Origin: Zobellia laminariae
GTDB lineage: Bacteria; Bacteroidota; Bacteroidia; Flavobacteriales; Flavobacteriaceae
DNA: 64,000 nt
Assembly (NCBI RefSeq): GCF_009725995.1
Contig: NZ_RCNS01000001.1
Span: 538,283 to 602,282, forward strand
Direction of reading: 5' to 3'
Shown here piece after piece: positions 40,720-48,201 of the stretch (the stretch's first letter is position 1; every line of letters begins with the position of its first letter). Under the pieces are notes generated by a model. The model was not told the DNA's origin, did not search any database, and saw only the letters and a program-made list of their open reading frames with translations. The translations under genes were made by a program, and so were the position numbers.

Positions 40720-41600
40720 AACTTAACGGTCAATTCTTCTGTTTTCAGTTTTCCGTCAACATATTGCTCAAAAAACCATTGTCCTCCTTGCTCATAAACT
40801 ACTCCATTTTCACTATCGCCTTCGGCTATAAAGTACTTTGGCAAAGAAGTCTTGAATATTTTTAATTGAATTTTTGGCGTACTATCTACCAACTGAAATC
40901 CGTTTGGAATTTCCTGTGCGTAAAGTGCACCCTTAGCAGATTTCTCTGCACTAATTACCACGCTAGATGTAGATGGAACAGCAGGTGGCGCTTGAACAGA
41001 ACTTTTTAAGTTAGAGGGCTTAGGTCTATTATCCTTATAACTTTGATTTTCTCTTGTAGCTTCTTGCTGAACCATAGGCTGTTTATTTTTTGGCTCGTAA
41101 GACTCTGGCTTTTCTTCTATCTGCTTTACATCGTTTTGCATGCTTACGGTTACGGGCTCAGTTTTACCCGCCTTACCATTATAACTATAGCTAACAGTAT
41201 TTAATGACTTAAAGGCATTTCTTAAAGCTTCTCCGTATGCGGACTTATAGTCCTTTTCCTTACTCTTGCCTATAGCAGTTGCATAAACTTCTTCTCCTTT
41301 ACAATTCTCTAGAACAACGCCTGTTTTAGTAGAGAACATTGACGAATCATCTATAAGATTTGCCGTTAACCCTAAACATCTATTATTGTTTAACTCGCTA
41401 GGTAATTCATCTTCATAAACCGTTTGAAACCCTTCTTCAGTAAACAAATACTTTACCAAAGTACTGGTCTGATATTGGTTAACCTTTTTGAAGCCGTCAA
41501 ACTTCTTAGGAATAATAATGTATTTGTAGTCGTTAAGTTGTTCTTGGGCCATACCAATTAGGCTTACCATGAAAAAACAGGTTAGGAATATATGCTTCAC
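40716..41600 (-). CDS. Conserved secreted hypothetical protein
   Basis: 294 aa. The signal peptide MKHIFLTCFFMVSLIGMAQ is followed by an N-terminal domain (about 20-145) containing YKYIIIPKKFDGFKKVNQYQ and a second half with SAYGEALRNAFKSLN. A Pro/Ser/Gln-rich linker (about 165-215) leads to a C-terminal beta-rich segment with FKTSLPKYFIAEGDSENG. Proteins of this pattern occur widely in Flavobacteriaceae without assigned function. Location is probably periplasm or outer-membrane inner face. It converges on rarA with a 4-nt tail overlap. Confidence 0.75.
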   Translation of the reverse strand: MKHIFLTCFFMVSLIGMAQEQLNDYKYIIIPKKFDGFKKVNQYQTSTLVKYLFTEEGFQTVYEDELPSELNNNRCLGLTANLIDDSSMFSTKTGVVLENCKGEEVYATAIGKSKEKDYKSAYGEALRNAFKSLNTVSYSYNGKAGKTEPVTVSMQNDVKQIEEKPESYEPKNKQPMVQQEATRENQSYKDNRPKPSNLKSSVQAPPAVPSTSSVVISAEKSAKGALYAQEIPNGFQLVDSTPKIQLKIFKTSLPKYFIAEGDSENGVVYEQGGQWFFEQYVDGKLKTEELTVKF

Positions 41601-41684
41601 AATCTTTGTATTTAAAATTTGTAAATAGGAAGATGAAAAAAGCGTGCCAAACCTTGAAGTTGTTCGTTAATTGACACTACTATA

Positions 41685-43115
41685 TCATTTCTTGCCCCAA
41701 GATATGATATTTAATCCTAACTGAAAAGAAGCATAATTACTATCTGCTAAATTGCCATAGGATAACAAATTATCGGCCATAGCATAAATATTTACAGGTC
41801 CTGCTTGTAGGGAAAGTCCAAGACCCATATTAGAATAAGAAAACTTATCTATGGTATATGTTGTTTTAATACTCATAAAATTACCAAAGCGCCTTTGATA
41901 GAAACCGCTTAAAGCCACTTGCGGACCTCTAGGTCTATTTATAACATATAACTGCCCGCCAACACTGTTCACGTACTTGGCTCGCGCTCGGTTGCTTGAA
42001 GCATTTACACCACAAGCACAATTTGCTCTATTATCTACATGCTCTCCAAAATTATAACGCAAAGAACCATATAATTTTGTGGGTCTAAAGGCTATGTAAC
42101 TATCGGCATTGTCTTCGAATGGGACAAAGTCTTCAATATCATCAACAAGGTCCTGCCAAAAATCTGCATCAGGATCTGCAGCGGCATCTGGCAAAATAAT
42201 CTCTATTCCCTCTATGGTTTCTTTTCCATTTAAAGTGTAGTTTTTTATATCCTTTGAATGATAAATAAAGCCTAAGTCTAAAAGACTACCTGTAAAGACA
42301 AGCTGATCACTTAGCTGATATGTAAACCCTAAATCAACCCCTACACCTAGGTTTCCTCCAAAAAATGCTCTTTTTGTAACGGTGCTTCCAAGCGTTCCAT
42401 CGTCTGCAGCATCTTTTAATCCGTTTAGTCCTGAAGTACGCAACTGCATATCTGCTTCAATAGTACTGGAGTAGATATTGTTTACGCCTTCTTTAGTAAT
42501 AAAAGTACCTTGGTTTTTTGTTGAATTGAAATCAAAAATGCTAGAGTAGATTTTTCCTCTTACTCCTACAGTGAGTTCATTATCTATTTTTTTATTCAGA
42601 CCAATGTGAAATACGTTCATCATTTCGCCTCTTGTTTTGAGGTGACCTAAATCAAAAGGTTGATTAAGCTTATCCGCATTACCATCAAAAGCCAAAATGG
42701 CATAATCTTGAAACCAATAACCAATGGCATCTCCTTCAATATACATTCCTCCAGTATAGAAGTTATCAGGGTTTTTACCTCGAAAGCCAAAATTCAGAAG
42801 TTCAATTTGAAACGTTCCACTTAATTCATCGCGCGCATTCATGCCATAAATAGCGCGATCTCTTATTTTATCGTTAATATCCAGGCCATCATTGGCAAAA
42901 ATATCATTAACAGAAAGTCCACTAGAACCCGCTTGAAGTGACATCCCTGATAATAATGGAACTCCGGCATACCACTGAAAATCTGTATCAACACCCGGAT
43001 TAATCATTGCCGATTGAGGAATCTCAACAAAATCATATAGTAACTGCTTGTTCTGTCCGAACATAGCAAAGCATGTCCAGAAAAGGACTATAGAAAGTAT
43101 TTTAGGGGCTCTCAT
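41685..43115 (-). CDS. DUF5723-like outer-membrane beta-barrel protein
   Basis: 476 aa. A signal peptide ends at ...CFAMFGQ. Next come PQSAMINPGVDTDFQWYAGVPLLSG-type sequence and many alternating strands, with a C-terminus YASFQLGLNIISWGKK typical of an outer-membrane barrel. The opening 'NPG...GVPLLSG' resembles the PorV/DUF5723 families of Bacteroidota. Two Cys lie in ANCACGVNASS near 370. It overlaps the upstream lipoprotein gene by 4 nt (ATGA), so the two are translationally coupled and may form one surface complex. Confidence 0.75.
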   Translation of the reverse strand: MRAPKILSIVLFWTCFAMFGQNKQLLYDFVEIPQSAMINPGVDTDFQWYAGVPLLSGMSLQAGSSGLSVNDIFANDGLDINDKIRDRAIYGMNARDELSGTFQIELLNFGFRGKNPDNFYTGGMYIEGDAIGYWFQDYAILAFDGNADKLNQPFDLGHLKTRGEMMNVFHIGLNKKIDNELTVGVRGKIYSSIFDFNSTKNQGTFITKEGVNNIYSSTIEADMQLRTSGLNGLKDAADDGTLGSTVTKRAFFGGNLGVGVDLGFTYQLSDQLVFTGSLLDLGFIYHSKDIKNYTLNGKETIEGIEIILPDAAADPDADFWQDLVDDIEDFVPFEDNADSYIAFRPTKLYGSLRYNFGEHVDNRANCACGVNASSNRARAKYVNSVGGQLYVINRPRGPQVALSGFYQRRFGNFMSIKTTYTIDKFSYSNMGLGLSLQAGPVNIYAMADNLLSYGNLADSNYASFQLGLNIISWGKK

Positions 43116-43663
43116 TGAATAATTTCCAATCTAAATTTTCCGCTGGACTTTAAGATAACCTTAGGCTCTGCCAAAGTTGAAGTACTTTGAGTTCCACTTA
43201 CGTTAGTAGCCTCTACGCGTATACTTGAAGTGTTTTTAATAATGTCTATACTACGGCCTGAATTACCGTAAGCAATATCTATTTGCTGCATTTCCATTGG
43301 AGCAGGCGCTACAGGAATAATTACTGTATCAAGGACATTGCCGTCTACATCCAACAATTCTATGGAGACATTTAATTCTGATTCGGTAGTATTCTCTACT
43401 ATATAGGTGATTGTTCCATCAAGAACACGTTTTGAGAAAACATCTGAACTAAAAGCATCAAAATTAAACTCCTGGTCAATTACATTTGTTTGTGTTGAAG
43501 CGTTTACCAAAGATTCCGGGGCTTCTACATAAAGAATGCTCGCTTCAATTGTTGGAGTTACCCCTATCTCATCAAATTGATTAAAGTCCTGATCCTCAAT
43601 ACACGAAAAAAGTGTGAGGCAGGATAATATGCAAAGCAAAATGGATTTTATAAATCTTATCAT
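43112..43663 (-). CDS. Hypothetical lipoprotein, coupled to the DUF5723-like gene
   Basis: 183 aa from the ATG at 43663; the longer frame from 43696 would precede the signal peptide by 11 residues. The signal MIRFIKSILLCILSCLTLFS ends at lipobox LFSC. The mature protein is acidic and beta-rich (YIVENTTESELNVSIELLDV). It looks like an Ig-fold surface or periplasmic lipoprotein. The next gene begins within its stop codon. Function unknown. Confidence 0.75.
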   Translation of the reverse strand: MIRFIKSILLCILSCLTLFSCIEDQDFNQFDEIGVTPTIEASILYVEAPESLVNASTQTNVIDQEFNFDAFSSDVFSKRVLDGTITYIVENTTESELNVSIELLDVDGNVLDTVIIPVAPAPMEMQQIDIAYGNSGRSIDIIKNTSSIRVEATNVSGTQSTSTLAEPKVILKSSGKFRLEIIQ

Positions 43664-43719
43664 GGCAAAACCATACACTGGCCTTAGTTGGCGCAATTGT
43701 GGTGTTACTTATAATAACT

Positions 43720-44409
43720 CTATAAAAACGATTTTATTTCGTCTAAATCATCAATGATTTGACAAAAATCATGTTTTGGTCCCTGATGTGCATTAAAGTG
43801 CAGGGCGTGGTAACCTGCGGCTTGTGCTCCTAAAATATCGGCTTCAAGATTATCTCCTATCATTAGCGATGTTTCGGGCCTTGCATTTGCCCTATTTAGA
43901 GCCAAATTAAAAATAATAGGATCAGGTTTTTTAACACCTGCCATTTCCGAATCTATGATCTGGTCAAAATAGCCATGAATATTAGAATTTTTCAATTTTT
44001 TTCCTTGAACTTCTTGAAATCCGTTGGTAATAATATGAAGCTTATAGTTTGGTTTTAAGTAGTCTAAAATAGAAATAGCATTTAGAAACAAATGATTGAA
44101 AGAGGACAAATGGGTAATATAATCTTCCGACAGATTATTAATATTTTCATCGGAAACCTGATATTTTAAGTCATCAAAAACCGACTTCAAACGCTCATAC
44201 CTTAGTGCTTCTTTGGTTATTTTCCCCTCTCTAAACAGCTTCCAAAAGGCAAAATTTGCAGGAATATAAACTTCTAGAAAATCTGGAAGAGCGACCTCTA
44301 TATTATTATCCTGAAAAATTTTCTCAAAAGTAAGTGCAGAGTTCTTTTCAAAATCCCAAAGGGTATGGTCCAAATCAAAAAAAACATCGGTAACTATATC
44401 CTTAAACAT
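43720..44409 (-). CDS. yjjG: YjjG-family noncanonical pyrimidine nucleotidase (HAD hydrolase)
   Basis: 229 aa, HAD superfamily subclass IA. Motif I is FDLDHT (11-16) with nucleophile Asp12 and Asp14. Motif II is ITNG, and motif III is Lys in GVKKPDP followed by MIGDNLEADILGAQAAG. YjjG-type enzymes dephosphorylate non-canonical nucleotides such as dUMP, dTMP or 5-fluoro derivatives, cleaning the nucleotide pool. It overlaps the upstream gene by 8 nt, which implies coupled translation. Confidence 0.88.
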   Translation of the reverse strand: MFKDIVTDVFFDLDHTLWDFEKNSALTFEKIFQDNNIEVALPDFLEVYIPANFAFWKLFREGKITKEALRYERLKSVFDDLKYQVSDENINNLSEDYITHLSSFNHLFLNAISILDYLKPNYKLHIITNGFQEVQGKKLKNSNIHGYFDQIIDSEMAGVKKPDPIIFNLALNRANARPETSLMIGDNLEADILGAQAAGYHALHFNAHQGPKHDFCQIIDDLDEIKSFL

Positions 44410-45697
44410 GGCATTGCTTTAATACGGTTTCGTAAAATTTCTTCCAATCTATCTTTTCTTCTCCACCCAAAAGTTCATTAGAAAAAACTGATACAAACTC
44501 GCCGTTTACAGCTTTTACCTCATCACAAATATTACGAACCTGACTCATAATAGCAACATCATTCTCGCTATTTAAAAAACCATAATCATGAAAAGCAAAC
44601 GAATGTATCCTAATGGGTTGTTGCACTTCTAAATTAATATCATAAAAATAAAAAGGGGTACAAGTACTGGCCCTAAAACCAATTTCATGGGTATAGCCCA
44701 TTGTATAATCATCTACAAACTCCGCTTCCACCAAATTCCTGTAAGTATGTGGTAAGTCTACCCTGTTGTACCGTAAACGGGAACAATTTATGGGCTTATT
44801 GATAACACCTGTCAACTTTTTCTTTTCTTTCTTTAACAGGTCAATATCATTGAAAGAACTGTAAGATGCAGCTAAAGCCACCTTACCATAATCCGCAATA
44901 GATTTTATAAGGAAGCGGAATTTATTATTATCCGGAGAAACATTCTTATCAAAAGTAGAATAGTCTGCAAACTGAAAAAAGAATATGCCTTTTACCCCAT
45001 ATTTCTTATGTAAATCAACCAACATTGTAAAGTTATCGTAGGGATCTTCTTGTGAGTTGAACCACACTTTAAAACGCTGTGCTACTCTTTTGAGTTTTAA
45101 TGAACCTAAGTCATAAAAGAAACCAGCAACACTCCTAATGATACCCCTATGTGCAAAGCAATGAGACGTAGTAACATCTATGGCAGAAACATAACGGTAT
45201 TTCTTTGGTTTATACTCCAGTTCTGGAAATTTAAGCTTTAATTCATCTAAAAGTCTGTATGCCCATATATCTACTACGGGAGACCTTAAAAATTTATTTT
45301 TATAAGCTATACTGTCTTTAACAGGAAAACGCTCGTGAATATCTTTTACATGGGGCAGGTATTCTTCATACCTACTCAACAAATAAAAACTTGCCGAAAA
45401 AATATCAAAAGGGAGGTTACTGCGTTCGCCTGCACTAAAAAAGCACGGAACGCCTTCCCAATCGCGGACGGTTATCTGTAAGTCGTTTATTCCTTGCTCA
45501 AAAAGAAGATCATTACTACGAATAAAAAACTCGTTCTGTAAGGGCTGTTTGGTATACGTAACCTTAGCGCCAGAGTGTTTAATAAAATCCTCTACCTTAG
45601 TTGTAAACGAAATTTCAATACCCAATATACGCGTAAAGACTTGCTTCATGGTATACCTGAAACGTGGTGTAATCTTATGGGTATAAATGAGTAACAT
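44402..45697 (-). CDS. Polysaccharide deacetylase-like family protein
   Basis: 431 aa, starting MLLIYTHKITPRFRYTMKQV. It resembles Bacteroidota proteins annotated as polysaccharide deacetylases with a DUF7033-type N-terminal domain. The N-terminal ~150 residues include PFDIFSASFYLLSRYEEYLP and RSPVVDIWAYRLL. The C-terminal NodB-like part starts at YVSAIDVTTSHCFAHRG, where classical enzymes have the DD motif; here it is Asp-Val-Thr, so activity is doubtful. A signal peptide is not evident. It shares an 8-nt overlap with yjjG. Confidence 0.7.
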   Translation of the reverse strand: MLLIYTHKITPRFRYTMKQVFTRILGIEISFTTKVEDFIKHSGAKVTYTKQPLQNEFFIRSNDLLFEQGINDLQITVRDWEGVPCFFSAGERSNLPFDIFSASFYLLSRYEEYLPHVKDIHERFPVKDSIAYKNKFLRSPVVDIWAYRLLDELKLKFPELEYKPKKYRYVSAIDVTTSHCFAHRGIIRSVAGFFYDLGSLKLKRVAQRFKVWFNSQEDPYDNFTMLVDLHKKYGVKGIFFFQFADYSTFDKNVSPDNNKFRFLIKSIADYGKVALAASYSSFNDIDLLKKEKKKLTGVINKPINCSRLRYNRVDLPHTYRNLVEAEFVDDYTMGYTHEIGFRASTCTPFYFYDINLEVQQPIRIHSFAFHDYGFLNSENDVAIMSQVRNICDEVKAVNGEFVSVFSNELLGGEEKIDWKKFYETVLKQCHV

Positions 45698-45776
45698 AAT
45701 CTGCTAAAAATTCAAGTTTCAACTAGTAATTGGCAACCTATCTTTTGTGATGCCCGGAATACTCCAGACTACAAAG

Positions 45777-46475
45777 TTAAAGAATACCTTCATCAGCAAA
45801 ACTATAATAATCATTTTGGGTAATTATCAAATGATCCAAAACTTTTATATCAAGTGCCGCAGCGGCCCTTTTTAATTTCTGTGTCACCTTACGATCTTCC
45901 TCACTTGGTCTTAATGTTCCAGATGGGTGATTATGCGATAAGATTAGCCCTACCGCACCATGTTCCAGTGCTTGGCGCATTACAATCCGGACATCCACCA
46001 AAGTACCTGTAAGGCCGCCTTTACTTAACTGTGCACTGTATAGAACTTTATTTGCATTACTGAGATACAAAATCCAGAATTCTTCGTGTTGCAACTCTCC
46101 AATACGAGGTTGCAACAAATCAAAAGCATCTTTACTACTACTGATTTTACTTATTTTCTGAGCTTCCTCTCCTCTCCTTCTTCTGCCCATTTCCAAAGCG
46201 GCCGCTATAGTTACTGCTTTTGCTTCCCCAATACCCTTGAAGGTCATTAGTTGTTTAATGGAAAGCTTACCTAGTTCATTAAGGTTGTTATTGGCCGAAG
46301 CCAAAATTCGCTTACCCAGTTCAACAGCGCTTTCATCTCTACTACCTGATCCGATTAGAATTGCAATCAATTCGGCATCCGATAAAACAGACCTTCCTTT
46401 ATGAACTAATTTTTCTCTGGGCTTGTCATCATCCGACCAATTTTTAATTGAGAATGAGGCTGGTTTTTCATGCAT
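45777..46475 (-). CDS. radC: RadC family JAB/MPN+ domain protein
   Basis: 232 aa from the ATG at 46475, preferred because a TATATTTA element lies just upstream inside the longer frame. An N-terminal helix-hairpin-helix part (GIGEAKAVTIAAALEMG, 81-97) precedes the JAMM metalloprotease-like domain. That domain has a complete metal site: His181, His183 and Asp194 in SHNHPSG...SEEDRKVT. The historic DNA-repair role is not well supported in the literature, so the function is open. Confidence 0.93.
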   Translation of the reverse strand: MHEKPASFSIKNWSDDDKPREKLVHKGRSVLSDAELIAILIGSGSRDESAVELGKRILASANNNLNELGKLSIKQLMTFKGIGEAKAVTIAAALEMGRRRRGEEAQKISKISSSKDAFDLLQPRIGELQHEEFWILYLSNANKVLYSAQLSKGGLTGTLVDVRIVMRQALEHGAVGLILSHNHPSGTLRPSEEDRKVTQKLKRAAAALDIKVLDHLIITQNDYYSFADEGIL

Positions 46476-46479
46476 TTGA

Positions 46480-46487
46480 TAAATATA
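46480..46487 (-). promoter_or_regulatory. Putative -7 element of radC
   Basis: TATATTTA on the minus strand, one base off TAnnTTTG, 4 nt before the ATG at 46475, giving a predicted leaderless mRNA. Confidence 0.35.
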
Positions 46488-46586
46488 GCAAACTCTCATC
46501 CCTTGTGAGCCCTACCACCGATGAAATGGACAAACCACTCGCCAAGAGCCATTTGTCTAAAAACCTAACCTCAGCCAAAAATTACA

Positions 46587-47945
46587 TTATGAAGAAAACT
46601 TCTCTTTCAATTTAATTAAATCCAACCCACCATAATTACCGGAACTCATTAAAAGTAATACGGAGTTATCATAATCTTGACTAAAGACAAAATCTTTAAA
46701 AGTCTGGGCATTGGTGTAAATCTTAAGGTCTTTACGTTCAAAAGCTTCCGAAATTTGTTCGGGCGTAACTTCCTTTAATTTTTTAATAGCAACAGACTCT
46801 GGCAAATAGAAAATTACCGCTTCGTCCGCAGCATCCAATGCTCCTTTGTATTCCTTTAAAAATTCAGGATTAAAACTACTGTAGGTATGTAGTTCCAAAC
46901 ATGCAATTAGTTTACGGTTCGCATATTGCTCTTTAACCGCTTTGGTGGTCGCAGCCACTTTACTAGGTGAGTGTGCAAAATCTTTGTACGCTACGGAAGT
47001 TTTTCCTTCTGCAATTTTCTCTAGTCGCTTTGAGGCTCCTGAAAATGTGGCAATAGCTTCATAGAAATCGTCTTCATCTACACCCATGTTCTGGCATATC
47101 CATTTGGCACCAGCTAAATTGCTCAAGTTATGTTTCCCAAAAACTTCAATAGGCATAGGACCTTCAGGAGTTTCTAAAAGTGTAGTACCGTCTTCAATTG
47201 TATATTCTGGTGTTGTATAAGGAAGTTTACGAATAGCATTCTCAGAGGCCTCAACCACTTTTTTGACTTCCGGGTCTTCTTCGTTATACGTAATGCTTCC
47301 ACCTTTAACTATGCTATCTACAAAAATCTGAAACTGCTCAACGTAAAATTCAAATGTTGGAAATACATTAATATGATCCCAAGCTATTCCGCTTAAAAGA
47401 GCAATATTAGGTTTATACAGGTGAAATTTTGGTCTACGATCTATTGGAGAAGAGAGATACTCATCTCCTTCTAAAATCATAAAATCATTATCCTCGGTCA
47501 GATGTACCATGCGTTCAAAACCTTCTAGCTGGGCGCCCACCATAAAATCTACTTCCTTATCATGATAGTTCAACACATGAAGAATCATAGAGGTAATCGT
47601 AGTTTTTCCATGACTACCACCTATAACCACACGGGTCTTATCTTTTGCGTGCTCATATAGAAACTCTGGGTAGGAATATATTTTTATACCTAGCTCTTGG
47701 GCCTTTAGCAATTCAGGATTATCTGCTTTTGCGTGCATACCAAGAATTACAGCATCTAAACTTTCATTTATCTTTTCTGGATACCAGCCAAAACTTTCGG
47801 GTAGAAGTCCTTTTTTCTCTAACCTAGATTTAGAAGGCTCAAAAATAACGTCGTCACTTCCTGTTACGACATCACCTTTATGTGCTAAGGCTAAAGCTAA
47901 GTTGTGCATGGCACTACCACCAATTGCAATAAAATGAATCTGCAT
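46587..47945 (-). CDS. mpl: UDP-N-acetylmuramate-L-alanyl-gamma-D-glutamyl-meso-diaminopimelate ligase (Mpl)
   Basis: 452 aa from the ATG at 47945, which gives the expected MQIHFIAIGGSAMHNLA; the longer frame would cross a TATATTTG promoter element. This Mur-ligase family member recycles murein tripeptide onto UDP-MurNAc. The ATP loop is GSHGKTT (110-116, Ser in place of the usual Thr). Other Mur features are EGDEYLSSPID, AWDHINVFPT and the C-terminal KDFAHSPSKVAATTKAV. Mpl rather than MurC is chosen on overall length and the GGSAMHNLA start. Confidence 0.9.
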   Translation of the reverse strand: MQIHFIAIGGSAMHNLALALAHKGDVVTGSDDVIFEPSKSRLEKKGLLPESFGWYPEKINESLDAVILGMHAKADNPELLKAQELGIKIYSYPEFLYEHAKDKTRVVIGGSHGKTTITSMILHVLNYHDKEVDFMVGAQLEGFERMVHLTEDNDFMILEGDEYLSSPIDRRPKFHLYKPNIALLSGIAWDHINVFPTFEFYVEQFQIFVDSIVKGGSITYNEEDPEVKKVVEASENAIRKLPYTTPEYTIEDGTTLLETPEGPMPIEVFGKHNLSNLAGAKWICQNMGVDEDDFYEAIATFSGASKRLEKIAEGKTSVAYKDFAHSPSKVAATTKAVKEQYANRKLIACLELHTYSSFNPEFLKEYKGALDAADEAVIFYLPESVAIKKLKEVTPEQISEAFERKDLKIYTNAQTFKDFVFSQDYDNSVLLLMSSGNYGGLDLIKLKEKFSS

Positions 47946-47962
47946 AAACGCTGTATTTATGG

Positions 47963-47970
47963 CAAATATA
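47963..47970 (-). promoter_or_regulatory. -7 promoter element of mpl
   Basis: TATATTTG on the minus strand, an exact TAnnTTTG match, 17 nt before the ATG at 47945. It decides the start codon, because the longer frame would be interrupted by the promoter. Confidence 0.5.
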
Positions 47971-48154
47971 GGCATTGATTTCACGAAAAAAAATATCAAA
48001 ACTGCTTCCGACCAACTACACAAATTGCCGCCAAAAGTTTAAAAACATCGACAAAATGCACTATTTCTATCCACTCATGCTACGTTTTTAATAGGATTCA
48101 CCCTTCAAACCCTCACTTTGACAACATTTATTCACTCACACCTAATACCCAAGT

Positions 48155-48162
48155 TACATTTG
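48155..48162 (+). promoter_or_regulatory. -7 promoter element of the gliding/T9SS trio
   Basis: TACATTTG matches TAnnTTTG, 39 nt before the first ATG of the secreted protein gene. No TTG is seen at the right distance upstream. Confidence 0.45.
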
Positions 48163-48201
48163 CTTTGGGACAAGATGCATCCTGTCTCCTAACATTACAA
48201 A

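Noticed and set aside
46587..47945. Assignment of this Mur ligase as MurC
   Set aside because: The GGSAMHNLA start, overall pattern and position outside a dcw cluster favour Mpl; MurC normally sits among division/wall genes.
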